DNA from: Ruminococcus sp.
Lineage (GTDB): Bacteria; Bacillota; Clostridia; Oscillospirales; Ruminococcaceae
Length of the DNA: 47,606 nucleotides
NCBI GenBank assembly: GCA_017543335.1
Contig: JAFYGE010000084.1
Location: forward strand, 1 to 47,606
Reading direction: 5' to 3'
A model generated the notes under the pieces. It did not search any database. It had not been told where the DNA came from and worked only from the letters and a program-made list of their open reading frames with translations. Both the position numbers and the translations under genes were made by a program. Positions 40,801 through 47,606 of this stretch are shown one piece after another (positions within the stretch are counted from its first letter, which is position 1; the number at the start of each line of letters is the position of its first letter).

Positions 40801-43679
40801 TTATCAAGTATCTCGGTTTTGAGTTCTTTCAGCTCTTTACCGGTAACAGCGATATTTTCAGCTTTTTCTCTATGGATGTCCCAGCTGCCGTCGGTAATTA
40901 TATCAGGCAGAATATGTCCCTCACCGGACGATGCTCTCACCATTTCCGCTGCCGCTTTGTACTGAGGATATTCAAGCTGAGCTCCGCCGCACATTTCGGA
41001 CAGCTGGATGTTATCTGCTTCAGTTTCGATAAGGCATTTTTTCAGCTCGTTGAGCTTATCCTCGAAAACGTTTCTTGTTTCGGGAGTACAGCTTTCCAGA
41101 CGGCAGATGTTGAGCGGAGTCGTTGTGACGTCACCGAACTCATTTCCTGCTGCTGAAAGACTTTCCAGAGTTTCTTTCCACATTGTGAATGAGGAATCGC
41201 TCATGGACTCTATCTGCTGCTGAGTAAACGCAAACTTTCCGCCGTATTCCTTATTGCGTTCGCAGCGGACGGCAGCTTCGTACAGTGAGAAGCCAAAATT
41301 GCGTTTTTTATGTATCTCCTCCATAGTCTGGTCGAGTTCCTGACGCAGAGCGTAGATCTTTTCCGCCTGAGCTTTATACTCCTGCGGATGTTTGATTTTT
41401 CCGACGTTAAGAGTATCTTCAAGCTGTTTCAGCACGGCTCTTTTCTGAGCTTTATTTGAATGGAGTTCAAGGCAGAATGGACCAAGTCCGACTTTATCAA
41501 GTCGTTTTTCAACTACTGACAGAGCTGCCATTTTCTCAGCTACAAAAAGTACTGATTTTCCCTGATACAATGCACTTGCTATCATATTTGTGATAGTCTG
41601 AGACTTACCGCTTCCCGGAGGTCCGTGGAGCACGAAGCTCTTTCCCTGAGATGCCGCATAAACTGCCGCAAGCTGGGAAGAATCGGCACTCAGAGGCACA
41701 GTAAGGTCAGAAGGCTTAACCTTTTCATCAAGTTCAAGCGGAGACATATAAATATCTTCTTCTGCCCACTCAGTTTTGCCGGATATAAGGCTTGCAACTA
41801 CTTTGTTTTTTGCCAGTTCATCAGCACGATTGCGAATATCGTTCCACATTATGAATCTTGTGAACGAAAACTGACCTATAAATGCGTATTCCTCAATATC
41901 CCAGCGGTCTTTGGACATTATTCCGTGACGTATAGTGTTGAATATCAGTTTTAGGTCAACACCGTTTTCGTCCTCAGGAACAGGGTCGAGACCTTTTATA
42001 TCGATGCCGAAAAACTGTCTCATCATTTCAAGCATCGTTATATTTACCTGAGTATCTTCATCTCTGATTCGGATAGTGTACGCTTTTTCCTGCACCTTTC
42101 TGACTATATCTACCGGCACAAGTACGAGCGGAGCATATCTTGGCTTGTCACTCTTGTCCGTTTCAAACCAGCGTAAGAAACCGAGTGCAAGGTATATGGT
42201 GTTAGCACCATTTTCCTCCATGCTGACTTTTGCCTGTCTGTGCAGTTTTTTCATCAGCTTTTCAAGTTCTGAATCTTTCAGGAAGGTACGCAGTCTTTTG
42301 CTCTTGAATTCAGATTCAGAAATCGCAGCGATGAGGTCTTTCTGATTTTCTATTTCGTATATCTTACTGTCGGAGATGTCGAGCGTCATATCATTCGGCA
42401 TAGGCATTACCTTGAATTCCTCGCCTTTTGACATTTCGTCCTCAAGCACACCGAGGTCATCTATCATGAGCTGGACGCTCATAGAAGTCGGACGGAAATT
42501 CAGCAGACTGTTTCTCAGGCTGAGGTCGAGGAGCTTTCTCTCCCAGATGACCTGTTTTGTCACTTCTTTGCTCTCATTCTGCTGAGCTATATCTCCTATT
42601 ATTTCAAGCTCGCTCGGAGCTGAAGTGATCTCTGATTTTTTACGTTCACCGTAATCGACAGCTTTGATAGTTCCGTTCTCAACTATTCTTGAAGGGATCG
42701 GTCTTATTCCGCTTGAACGTGTACGTTCAACATCTATAGCAAAATAGAAATCAGAAGGTTCGTCCAGATTAGCTGAGGCGTGTTTTTCTGACAAATTAAA
42801 ATCGACATTTTTTCCGGCAACGAAGTCTGTACATTCAACAATACTTATAGCATCGATGCCTCGTGCGATCCTTTTAGTTATAGCGGTCTGATCGAATTGG
42901 AGGCAGTCCGGAAAAGTTTCGTTTTCAAGCCAGCATCCTGCAAAAGCGTGACCTTTTATAAGTATCAGCAGGGGAGACAGTCCAACTGCTTCAAGACAGG
43001 TACAATAAAGTATAGAAAGATCGAGACAGGTTCCGGACTTACCTTCAAGCACTGCGTCAGGCATTCTTACACGCTGAGCTTCCTCATAGCTTGCCGGCGG
43101 CATTGTATAGGCGATATTCTGCTCCTGTAAAGCGGCGTATATAGCACCCATCTGCTGTTTTACTATATTCGGATTCCTTGTCTGGTATCCTGTAAATGAC
43201 GGGGAGCCTGTCCATTTTTGCAGGTACAGACTTGCTGAGGATATGACTTCCTGTATCTTAGGGTGATTCGGAGTTATAAAAGCTGCTGCCATTTCCGGCA
43301 TAAACAGTACACCGGTCCACTGATCGTAGGCAAGAAGCTCTATATTCATTGATTCTGACTCTATTACTTCTTCTCCCTGAACAGCTTCAACAGTCACACT
43401 CCCGACCATTTTTTCTGTAAGTCCGAACAGGTACTCAGAATTCATAACAACATTTATCGGAGAAAATTCCACAGGTTGTCCGGATAAAAGGTCAACATAC
43501 GAACTTTCATAGTTCTTGGCAAACTCCGGCTCGAAGTGCAGACGTATTTTAACGTTTCTGATATCATTCTCTGTATTATTTGTGAGCACTATCTTTCTGA
43601 AAACAGGCACATAATTCTGCTGCATCGCAAAGTTGATACGAGCGGTCATAGTACCGTTTATTGAGATTTTCTTATCCAT
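37878..43679 (-). CDS. Giant DUF4011 superfamily-1 helicase with Vsr-like and DUF3320 domains
   Basis: This is a 1,933-aa cytosolic protein. In order it has an Ig-like N-terminal domain (about 1-115), a transglutaminase-like domain (Cys218 in SGTCLDLS, His244 in KGHAFAGCW), and DUF4011 (about 375-520, WERKLLDLSLRNSLLNF). A COG1112-type helicase follows, with Walker A GPPGSGKSQ near 684, DEASQLP near 1316, HYRSRHESLI, and ISRSKVKM. Then come a Vsr/MTES_1575-type nuclease module (about 1610-1710) and DUF3320 (WGINRPGANMKKT). DUF4011-helicase-Vsr proteins are reported as antiphage (hhe) genes. In the nuclease module the family GIECDG reads GINCGS, so the catalytic Glu appears lost. ATG 43679 has AGGAGGA upstream. 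It appears to lead an operon with murT-gatD. Confidence 0.85.
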   Translation of the reverse strand: MDKKISINGTMTARINFAMQQNYVPVFRKIVLTNNTENDIRNVKIRLHFEPEFAKNYESSYVDLLSGQPVEFSPINVVMNSEYLFGLTEKMVGSVTVEAVQGEEVIESESMNIELLAYDQWTGVLFMPEMAAAFITPNHPKIQEVISSASLYLQKWTGSPSFTGYQTRNPNIVKQQMGAIYAALQEQNIAYTMPPASYEEAQRVRMPDAVLEGKSGTCLDLSILYCTCLEAVGLSPLLILIKGHAFAGCWLENETFPDCLQFDQTAITKRIARGIDAISIVECTDFVAGKNVDFNLSEKHASANLDEPSDFYFAIDVERTRSSGIRPIPSRIVENGTIKAVDYGERKKSEITSAPSELEIIGDIAQQNESKEVTKQVIWERKLLDLSLRNSLLNFRPTSMSVQLMIDDLGVLEDEMSKGEEFKVMPMPNDMTLDISDSKIYEIENQKDLIAAISESEFKSKRLRTFLKDSELEKLMKKLHRQAKVSMEENGANTIYLALGFLRWFETDKSDKPRYAPLVLVPVDIVRKVQEKAYTIRIRDEDTQVNITMLEMMRQFFGIDIKGLDPVPEDENGVDLKLIFNTIRHGIMSKDRWDIEEYAFIGQFSFTRFIMWNDIRNRADELAKNKVVASLISGKTEWAEEDIYMSPLELDEKVKPSDLTVPLSADSSQLAAVYAASQGKSFVLHGPPGSGKSQTITNMIASALYQGKSVLFVAEKMAALSVVEKRLDKVGLGPFCLELHSNKAQKRAVLKQLEDTLNVGKIKHPQEYKAQAEKIYALRQELDQTMEEIHKKRNFGFSLYEAAVRCERNKEYGGKFAFTQQQIESMSDSSFTMWKETLESLSAAGNEFGDVTTTPLNICRLESCTPETRNVFEDKLNELKKCLIETEADNIQLSEMCGGAQLEYPQYKAAAEMVRASSGEGHILPDIITDGSWDIHREKAENIAVTGKELKELKTEILDKFENSVLAFDSSGALVNWKTAQSKWFIPKFFKSKKLVNELAAHAKSAGTVDKKNIVEYYGKLNRLGELSRSVKETSPDIKALFGSIWQDEETDWEILSSSIELSKNLREQILSSPLSGEQKLRIAQSLAEKFGDPSLRSANHVVSEKIISDYNALDSVKTTLESEFAVKTDKLLCSDNWCGYAADKADAVIRALPQLKEWTGIVSICSKLKNYGIENVADVYLDGNVSNNQLGAAFEADICRTMVTSVISGSKLLSGFQGTLFEDTIRRLGEAQDNFTKLSMQELVAELSSKIPAAGAAAGSSEIGILQKAIKSNGRMMSIRKLFDSIPNLLRRMCPVMLMSPISVAQYIDPSYPKFDLVIFDEASQLPTCEAVGAIARGENVIVVGDPKQLPPTSFFTSNQVDEENYEKEDLESVLDDCLALSMPQKHLLWHYRSRHESLIAYSNAKYYENKLFTFPSPDDQVSEVSWVHVEGYYDKGSTKQNKAEAQAIVEEICRRLADPELRKLSIGVVTFSMPQQNLIDDMLMDAYRQNPQLEEWADEMYEPILIKNLENVQGDERDVIMFSIGYGPDKEGKVSMNFGPLNRDGGWRRLNVAISRSKVKMIVFSVITPEQIDLSRTRSDGVEGLKGFLEFAAKGRSALAVRGGNSNSDNGFEQILASELNKLGYTSKTNVGCSDYKIDVAVCNPDKPDTYIMGINCGSLSHYQNGTANDRTLSQPAVLRGLGWNVMNVYILDWLDNKERVLDKIKKELEKALDNYRTPKTIETAAPKPKQEIAFEKEEEVPVSEMCDKYETYTVREIGTSETFNDDNSARITKCINDILKVEAPISKNMLAKKVFAGWGINRPGANMKKTFDFALERADAKIIASGETEFVWLNTQEPEQYEKCRTICDDPQRRDAADIPPEEYAQGIKLIMTRQIAMQRDDLLRETAHFFGFTRVTPALETALALGIRQAKSKGYISFGDDGKISYVEK

Positions 43680-43726
43680 ATCGTCCTCCTGTCTGCCATG
43701 CGGCTGAGCATAATTATACATATTAT

Positions 43727-43755
43727 ATAATAACATATTTTATCACATATTACAA
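43727..43755 (-). promoter_or_regulatory. Promoter of helicase-murT-gatD unit
   Basis: On the minus strand, TTGTAA (43755-43750) and TATTAT (43732-43727) are 17 bp apart in an AT-rich region. No other promoter is evident before murT or gatD. Confidence 0.5.
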
Positions 43756-43807
43756 CATTTTTTTGCAAAAAAAAAACGGACATAAGTGTGCATACAAAGT
43801 CTTTTTC

Positions 43808-43836
43808 TTGACAATATAGTACGGAACGAGTATAAT
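43808..43836 (+). promoter_or_regulatory. Promoter of sortase operon
   Basis: TTGACA (43808-43813) and TATAAT (43831-43836) are 17 bp apart; divergent from the helicase promoter. Confidence 0.8.
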
Positions 43837-43881
43837 ATATTATGTATATCTATATACAAACCAAAATGGAGGATAACTATT

Positions 43882-44760
43882 ATGATAAAAAAATTCTTGA
43901 TAGGAGCATTTGCAGCAGCTGCTGCCGGTGTGGGTATTCTTGCCGGCGGAATGACCGCAAGTGCAACTACTGTTGAGGACGTAATTGCTGAAGCAAGATA
44001 CTGGGGGTATCCGGAAAGTGCTATTCAGGACGGATATAACTACTATCTTCAGAGCCCTGACAGCTATGATGAAACTGATTTTGACCTTGCGATAAGTTAT
44101 ATAAGACAAGCCGGAAAAAATCTGATAACTACAGGTCCTCAGAAAACTGCCAAAAATCCAACAACAACGACTACTACCGTTACAACAGTTCCTGTTCCTT
44201 CAACGGATAAAGCCGGAAATAAGGTGACAGGCAAGGTAAATGACCCGGATGCAAATCAAAATAATGAAACAACTCCGAAACCGGCTTCAGATAATGATGA
44301 GATAACTCTCACAATGCCGGACGGTTCAACTTTTACAAGAATAAGTAAGAAAGCTTTCATAAAACTTTCTTATAATGAGAAAATGGCGTATATCAGCACT
44401 TTTACTCCAGAACAACAGCAGTTTATTATTGACAATCTGGCTCCTGAAGAATACCGCAGTCTTCTTAAACAGCTTCCGGCAGACCAGAAACTTGAAGTAG
44501 TTGATGAACTTGCCGGTGCTGTAGAGGCAATGGGAATGAATCTAACTGTTGAAGATATCTCTGACGACTCGCTGTCTGTAGCAATGAGGTCGGACGACGG
44601 CGAGATAATAAGCGTTTCAAATGCAGGAAATCTTGTAGAGGATACCGGATATGACCGCAGAAATATCTATGCTGCTGCCGGAGCTTTGTTCTTTGCATCA
44701 GTTATTTCAGCCTTTCTTCTTGTACGCCACTCTTTCACTAAAAAATCACAGGAGAAATAA
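43882..44760 (+). CDS. Exported protein with sorting-signal-like C-terminus
   Basis: I do not recognise a named family. The 292-aa protein has a signal peptide (MIKKFLIGAFAAAAAGVGIL...), a short helical domain (about 30-75, DVIAEARYWGYPESAIQDGY), a Thr/Pro-rich linker (about 90-140), and a helical region with MPDGSTFTRISKKAFIKLSY and FTPEQQQFIIDNLAPEEYRSLLKQLP. Its end has the tripartite layout of a sortase substrate: VEDTG (252-256), a hydrophobic helix (about 262-281) and a basic tail (RHSFTKKSQEK). VEDTG departs from canonical LPxTG. The next gene, directly abutting, is a sortase, which supports this reading. GGAGGA precedes ATG 43882; in-frame starts upstream would disrupt the signal peptide. 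Confidence 0.75.
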   Translation: MIKKFLIGAFAAAAAGVGILAGGMTASATTVEDVIAEARYWGYPESAIQDGYNYYLQSPDSYDETDFDLAISYIRQAGKNLITTGPQKTAKNPTTTTTTVTTVPVPSTDKAGNKVTGKVNDPDANQNNETTPKPASDNDEITLTMPDGSTFTRISKKAFIKLSYNEKMAYISTFTPEQQQFIIDNLAPEEYRSLLKQLPADQKLEVVDELAGAVEAMGMNLTVEDISDDSLSVAMRSDDGEIISVSNAGNLVEDTGYDRRNIYAAAGALFFASVISAFLLVRHSFTKKSQEK

Positions 44761-45450
44761 ATGAGCAATAAAAATACTAAAACAAATATACTGCTTCATG
44801 TTGCAACACCTTTTATAATTATCGCAATGTGTATTGGTATCATCATGATAGCAATGATAAAGCCTTCTGATAAATTAAAGGTGTACAGAGGCATAATCTT
44901 TATGGATGATCTGAAAATTGATCCGGAAAGCGGCAATTCAGGTCTGAAGATAAAAAATAATGAAATAATCGAAGTATATAACGGTGCTACATCAGATAAA
45001 GGCGAGTTCATACGTCCGGTTTTCGGTGAGATGTACGCTGTTATGAAGTCCGATAAATTTGACCTTAGCGTCCCTGTATACTGGGGAAGTGACGTAGAAT
45101 TATTTGAACTTGGTGCTTGTCAGGCGAGCGGTTCGGTAATAATCGGAGATGAGGGAAATACTGTTATCAGTGCTCACGAAGATACTTTCTTTGCAGAACT
45201 TAGCGATCTTGAAGTAGGAGATAAAATAACACTCTCTACTAATTACGGCGAGTTCACTTATACAGTAAGAGAGCTTATCTCATTTAAAAAGAATAATAAT
45301 AAGTACGTGAACCCGACAGACGATTCAAGACTTACTCTTTATACCTGCAAAAAAGATGTGCTTGGTTCTCCGGACGAGAGGATCGGTGTGATTTGTGATA
45401 TAACAGAGAAAAAATTCTATATTCAGTCAAAGGAGGAAAAGAAAAATTGA
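44761..45450 (+). CDS. Sortase, class D-like
   Basis: This 229-aa membrane-bound cysteine transpeptidase would link surface proteins to the cell wall. It has one N-terminal membrane helix (about 12-32). The sortase triad is visible: His139 in ISAHEDTFFAELSDLEVGD, Cys196 in LTLYTCKK and Arg207 in SPDERIGVICD. The HxDTFF pattern is typical of class D and related housekeeping-like sortases, though class assignment is uncertain. Its ATG follows the upstream stop with no gap and its own stop overlaps the next gene's TTG start, so the three genes form a tight operon. Confidence 0.9.
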   Translation: MSNKNTKTNILLHVATPFIIIAMCIGIIMIAMIKPSDKLKVYRGIIFMDDLKIDPESGNSGLKIKNNEIIEVYNGATSDKGEFIRPVFGEMYAVMKSDKFDLSVPVYWGSDVELFELGACQASGSVIIGDEGNTVISAHEDTFFAELSDLEVGDKITLSTNYGEFTYTVRELISFKKNNNKYVNPTDDSRLTLYTCKKDVLGSPDERIGVICDITEKKFYIQSKEEKKN

Positions 45451-46358
45451 ATAAAATAAGTTCATATGTGTCTTCACTGATTTTTTCGATCCTTCTTGTA
45501 CTGTCGCTTACTGCAAGTATAGGTATGCTTATTGTGGATATAAACGTTACACCGGAAAAAGCGGTCGATCTTTCAAGAAAAGAGGACCTTGCTTCAAAAT
45601 GTTTGACTCAGATAGAGAAATACTTCCGTGAGCAGTCAAATGCTACCGGCGTTCCTGCTGAGGTCTATACAGAACCGCTTACAATAGGCTATATAAATAA
45701 GGTTATAGAGGAAACATATATAAAAAATGTTTTCGACAATATAAAAAAAGAAGAAAAAGTTGACCCGTTTCCGCCTGTAAATCCTGATCTTGACGACTCT
45801 ATCGATAAATTTTTCAACGACTATGCTGATAAGATAGGCTACGAAAAAGATGATGCATTTTATGAGAAACTTGAGTCTGCAAAAAGTAATGCTTATAAGG
45901 TGATAGGCAATAATTGTGACGTATACAAAGCTAAATCACTGAGCAAACACGGAGTAGTCTCAAAAGTTTCAAAGCTCTATAAACTGCGTCCTGTACTGAC
46001 CTTTGCAAGTATTGCTGCAACAGTTATAATGCTCTTCTTCATTATTGCAGTGAACTGGAAAAATAAAAAATTATCCTTGTACTGGATAGGTATTTCTTCA
46101 ATTATTTCAGGAATTATTGGTACTGTACCAAGTGTTTACCTTATTGTTACTAAATATTTCGATTCTTTTTCTATAAAGCAGCCGCAGGTATTTAAAGCTT
46201 ATACCGGTGCTATGTATAAGCTTACAGCAGCTTTTATGGCAGTGTCTATAGCCATTGCCGTAGTTGGTATTGCTTTGGTAGTTCTGTATGCAGTATTTTG
46301 CAGTAAAGATAAGCACTCGGATGAAACTGCTCCTGTACTTCCGGCTGATGAGAAATGA
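45447..46358 (+). CDS. Sortase-operon membrane protein
   Basis: I do not recognise a family. The 303-aa protein has an N-terminal membrane helix (about 7-30), an extracytoplasmic, Lys/Asp/Glu-rich domain (about 31-180), and three further helices (about 183-203, 210-230 and 255-285) before a short acidic tail. It starts at TTG 45447, overlapping the sortase stop. AGGAGG lies about 10 bases upstream and no suitable ATG precedes the first helix. The location suggests a partner of the sortase or its substrate, for example an accessory of surface-protein assembly; this is inference from position only. Confidence 0.7.
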   Translation: MNKISSYVSSLIFSILLVLSLTASIGMLIVDINVTPEKAVDLSRKEDLASKCLTQIEKYFREQSNATGVPAEVYTEPLTIGYINKVIEETYIKNVFDNIKKEEKVDPFPPVNPDLDDSIDKFFNDYADKIGYEKDDAFYEKLESAKSNAYKVIGNNCDVYKAKSLSKHGVVSKVSKLYKLRPVLTFASIAATVIMLFFIIAVNWKNKKLSLYWIGISSIISGIIGTVPSVYLIVTKYFDSFSIKQPQVFKAYTGAMYKLTAAFMAVSIAIAVVGIALVVLYAVFCSKDKHSDETAPVLPADEK

Positions 46359-46384
46359 TAAGAAAGTGATTTGTTAAAAAATCG

Positions 46385-46413
46385 TTGACTTATTTAAATA
46401 ATAGTGATATAAT
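46385..46413 (+). promoter_or_regulatory. Promoter of aquaporin gene
   Basis: TTGACT (46385-46390) and TATAAT (46408-46413) are 17 bp apart, 27 bp after the preceding stop. Confidence 0.75.
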
Positions 46414-46459
46414 TATTATATCTGGAAATACCGGAAAAATATATTTTAGGAGGTTAAAA

Positions 46460-47158
46460 ATGGAAAAAGCAACACTCAAAAAGTATGTGGCTGAGGCTAT
46501 CGGTACTTTTGTACTCGTATTCATCGGCTGCGGTACTGCAATGACAGTTGGCTGCGGTTCTGGTTACCTTACAGTTGCCTTTGCTTTCGGTCTTGTTATC
46601 GTTGGTATGGCTTACTGCATCGGAAATATCTCCGGCTGCCACATCAACCCTGCCGTTTCACTTGCTGTTTATATGACAGGTGGTCTTACAAAGAAGGACT
46701 TCATCGGTTATATGATCTCACAGTGTGCAGGTTCATTCGTTGGTACTCTTCTTCTCAGAATCATTTTCGCTCTTGCTGATCGTACTGATGCTACAAAAGG
46801 CGATAACGACTGGGGTATGGGTGCTAACTCACTTGCTGGTCTTGACGACAACATCATTGCTGGTCTTCTCGTTGAGATCATCCTTACATTCATCTTTGTA
46901 ATGGTAATTCTTGGTGTTACTTCAAAGAAGGCAAACCACGGTTCTTTCGGAGGACTTATCATTGGTCTTTCACTTACTATGGTACACGTCCTTGGCATTG
47001 GCCTTACAGGTACTTCTGTTAACCCTGCAAGAAGCTTGTTCCCAGCTATATTTGCTATGAACGAGCCTTTAGCTCAGCTTTGGGTATTCATAGTTGCTCC
47101 TTTTGCTGGTGCAGCACTCGCTGCTATCACTTATAAGTGGTTTGAGGCAGAAAAGTAA
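46460..47158 (+). CDS. Aquaporin (MIP family channel)
   Basis: This 232-aa, six-helix channel protein has both NPA boxes: HINPAVS (NPA 63-65) and SVNPARS (NPA 188-190). The selectivity-filter Arg191 directly follows the second NPA, and a His (His176, MVHVLG) lies where AqpZ has its filter His, so a water-selective rather than glycerol channel is favoured. The GTSVNPARS context is AqpZ-like. AGGAGG precedes ATG 46460; the earlier in-frame ATG at 46385 overlaps the promoter. Codon use is strongly biased, which suggests high expression. Monocistronic. Confidence 0.92.
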   Translation: MEKATLKKYVAEAIGTFVLVFIGCGTAMTVGCGSGYLTVAFAFGLVIVGMAYCIGNISGCHINPAVSLAVYMTGGLTKKDFIGYMISQCAGSFVGTLLLRIIFALADRTDATKGDNDWGMGANSLAGLDDNIIAGLLVEIILTFIFVMVILGVTSKKANHGSFGGLIIGLSLTMVHVLGIGLTGTSVNPARSLFPAIFAMNEPLAQLWVFIVAPFAGAALAAITYKWFEAEK

Positions 47159-47164
47159 TATTTT

Positions 47165-47250
47165 AAAATGCACTTCCCGTTGGAGGTGCATTTTTATATA
47201 ACAAAAACGGTCCGGTATAGACATTGTAATGTCTTCCGGACCGTTTTTGT
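47165..47250. terminator. Two consecutive terminator hairpins after aquaporin
   Basis: A 13-bp stem with one G-U pair (47165-47177 with 47182-47194, then T5) follows the aquaporin. Next comes a 15-bp perfect stem (47201-47215 with 47236-47250) with flanking A/T runs on both strands. Confidence 0.85.
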
Positions 47251-47262
47251 TATTGTATTAAA

Positions 47263-47297
47263 AATAATGGCAGACACTTTTAATGTCTGCCATTATT
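47263..47297 (-). terminator. Terminator of the repeat-tail gene
   Basis: AATAATGGCAGACA (47263-47276) and TGTCTGCCATTATT (47284-47297) form a 14-bp perfect stem, 35 bp after the stop of the minus-strand gene entering from the right edge. Confidence 0.75.
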
Positions 47298-47331
47298 AAT
47301 TTATTTATATATGATCTTTAAGTATCATATA

Positions 47332-47606
47332 TTATGCTGCTTTTGTTGTAGTCTTAGCTGTAGTCTTTACAGTAGTAGCAGCCTTAGTTGTGGACTTAGC
47401 AGTAGTTTTAGCTGTAGTCTTTACAGTAGTAGCAGCCTTAGATGTGGACTTAGCTGTAGTCTTAGCAGTAGTCTTTACAGTGGTAGCAGCCTTAGATGTG
47501 GACTTTGCAGTAGTTTTAGCAGTAGTCTTTACAGTAGTAGCAGCCTTAGATGTGGACTTAGCAGTAGTTTTAGCAGTAGTCTTTACAGTAGTAGCAGCCT
47601 TAGATG
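47332..47606 (-). CDS. C-terminal Lys/Thr/Ala repeat tail, histone H1-like (partial)
   Basis: The gene enters from the right edge on the minus strand and ends at TAA 47334-47332; about 91 codons are in the window. Translation gives a purely repetitive tail of 18-residue units such as KTTAKTTAKSTSKAATTV, ending TKAA. It is very basic, with no hydrophobic or aromatic residues. Such Lys/Ala/Thr-rich tails occur in bacterial histone H1-like proteins and as extensions of HU in some Firmicutes and other bacteria. The globular part lies outside the window, so a nucleoid role is inference. Confidence 0.7.
   Translation of the reverse strand, partial: SKAATTVKTTAKTTAKSTSKAATTVKTTAKTTAKSTSKAATTVKTTAKTTAKSTSKAATTVKTTAKTTAKSTTKAATTVKTTAKTTTKAA
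47363..47606. repeat. 54-bp tandem repeat, at least four and a half copies
   Basis: The decamer GTCTTTACAG recurs at 47363, 47417, 47471, 47525 and (cut by the edge) 47579, exactly 54 bp apart, in frame with an 18-residue protein repeat. Copies differ by a few substitutions, mostly synonymous or Thr/Ser, and the array continues past the window. Confidence 0.9.

Noticed and set aside
33885-43679. Defence island around the DUF4011 helicase
   Set aside because: Neighbours are lipid II amidation, flippase, sortase and translation genes, with no second defence gene; only the single helicase resembles a known defence protein.
47340-47606. CRISPR-like periodic array
   Set aside because: The 54-bp units are contiguous tandem repeats in a coding frame with no unique spacers.

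Overview
The window looks like a chromosomal segment of a Ruminococcus-like gut or rumen Clostridium (Oscillospiraceae). It has moderately low GC, near-consensus sigma-A promoters (usually TTGACA-N17-TATAAT) and strong AGGAGG ribosome sites. It also has a rpsF-ssb-rpsR operon, a short SufC/SufB pair, the Gram-positive lipid II amidation pair MurT/GatD, and two secreted proteins with dockerin modules. I identified genus level only by gene content and could not run a database search. No tRNA, rRNA, CRISPR array, transposase or prophage gene is visible.

Layout. 1-2.6 kb: the 3' end of a GGGtGRT-family gene, then a long leader with a strong hairpin, then sufC-sufB. 2.6-7.2 kb: a PrsW-type protease and a polysaccharide flippase on the minus strand; the flippase is divergent from a three-gene operon (TIM-barrel protein, YqeG-type phosphatase, VanW-domain protein). 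7.3-10.6 kb: a very large secreted beta-helix carbohydrate-binding protein with an N-terminal dockerin. Three 11-bp-phased direct repeats lie over its -35 region. 10.8-13.4 kb: glycogen synthase, a HAD phosphatase and a small protein. 13.4-20.9 kb (minus): a zinc-ribbon/kinase-like/PASTA protein that has lost its catalytic residues, a PurL-PurQ fusion, and the tRNA methylthiotransferase MtaB. 21.2-24.4 kb: an HPr-like protein lacking the phosphorylatable His, a membrane protein with a NERD protein, a DUF378 protein, and the ribosomal operon with a probable S6:S18 leader.

24.4-27.3 kb: a promoter-to-terminator unit with no convincing gene (candidate ncRNA), a possible 30-aa membrane peptide, two XRE regulators, and a class Ic-type aspartate aminotransferase. 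27.5-29 kb: a secreted transglutaminase-like protein with a C-terminal dockerin. 29.2-31.6 kb: a fusion of XRE DNA-binding domain, cupin and acyl-CoA synthetase. 31.7-35.4 kb: an EF-G-like GTPase and a second flippase. 35.46-35.77 kb: a MITE-like element bracketed by a duplicated hairpin. 35.8-43.7 kb: helicase, murT and gatD in one minus-strand transcription unit. The helicase is a 1,933-residue DUF4011/superfamily-1 protein whose nuclease module appears to have lost its acidic residues. 43.8-46.4 kb: a putative cell-wall-anchored protein, a sortase and a membrane protein in one operon. 46.4-47.2 kb: an aquaporin. The window ends in the Lys/Thr/Ala-rich 54-bp repeat tail of a minus-strand gene.

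The most interesting candidates are the sortase operon with an apparent non-canonical VEDTG sorting signal, the helicase-murT-gatD unit, the PASTA pseudokinase, the XRE-cupin-acyl-CoA synthetase fusion, and the orphan transcription unit at 24.45-24.70 kb.
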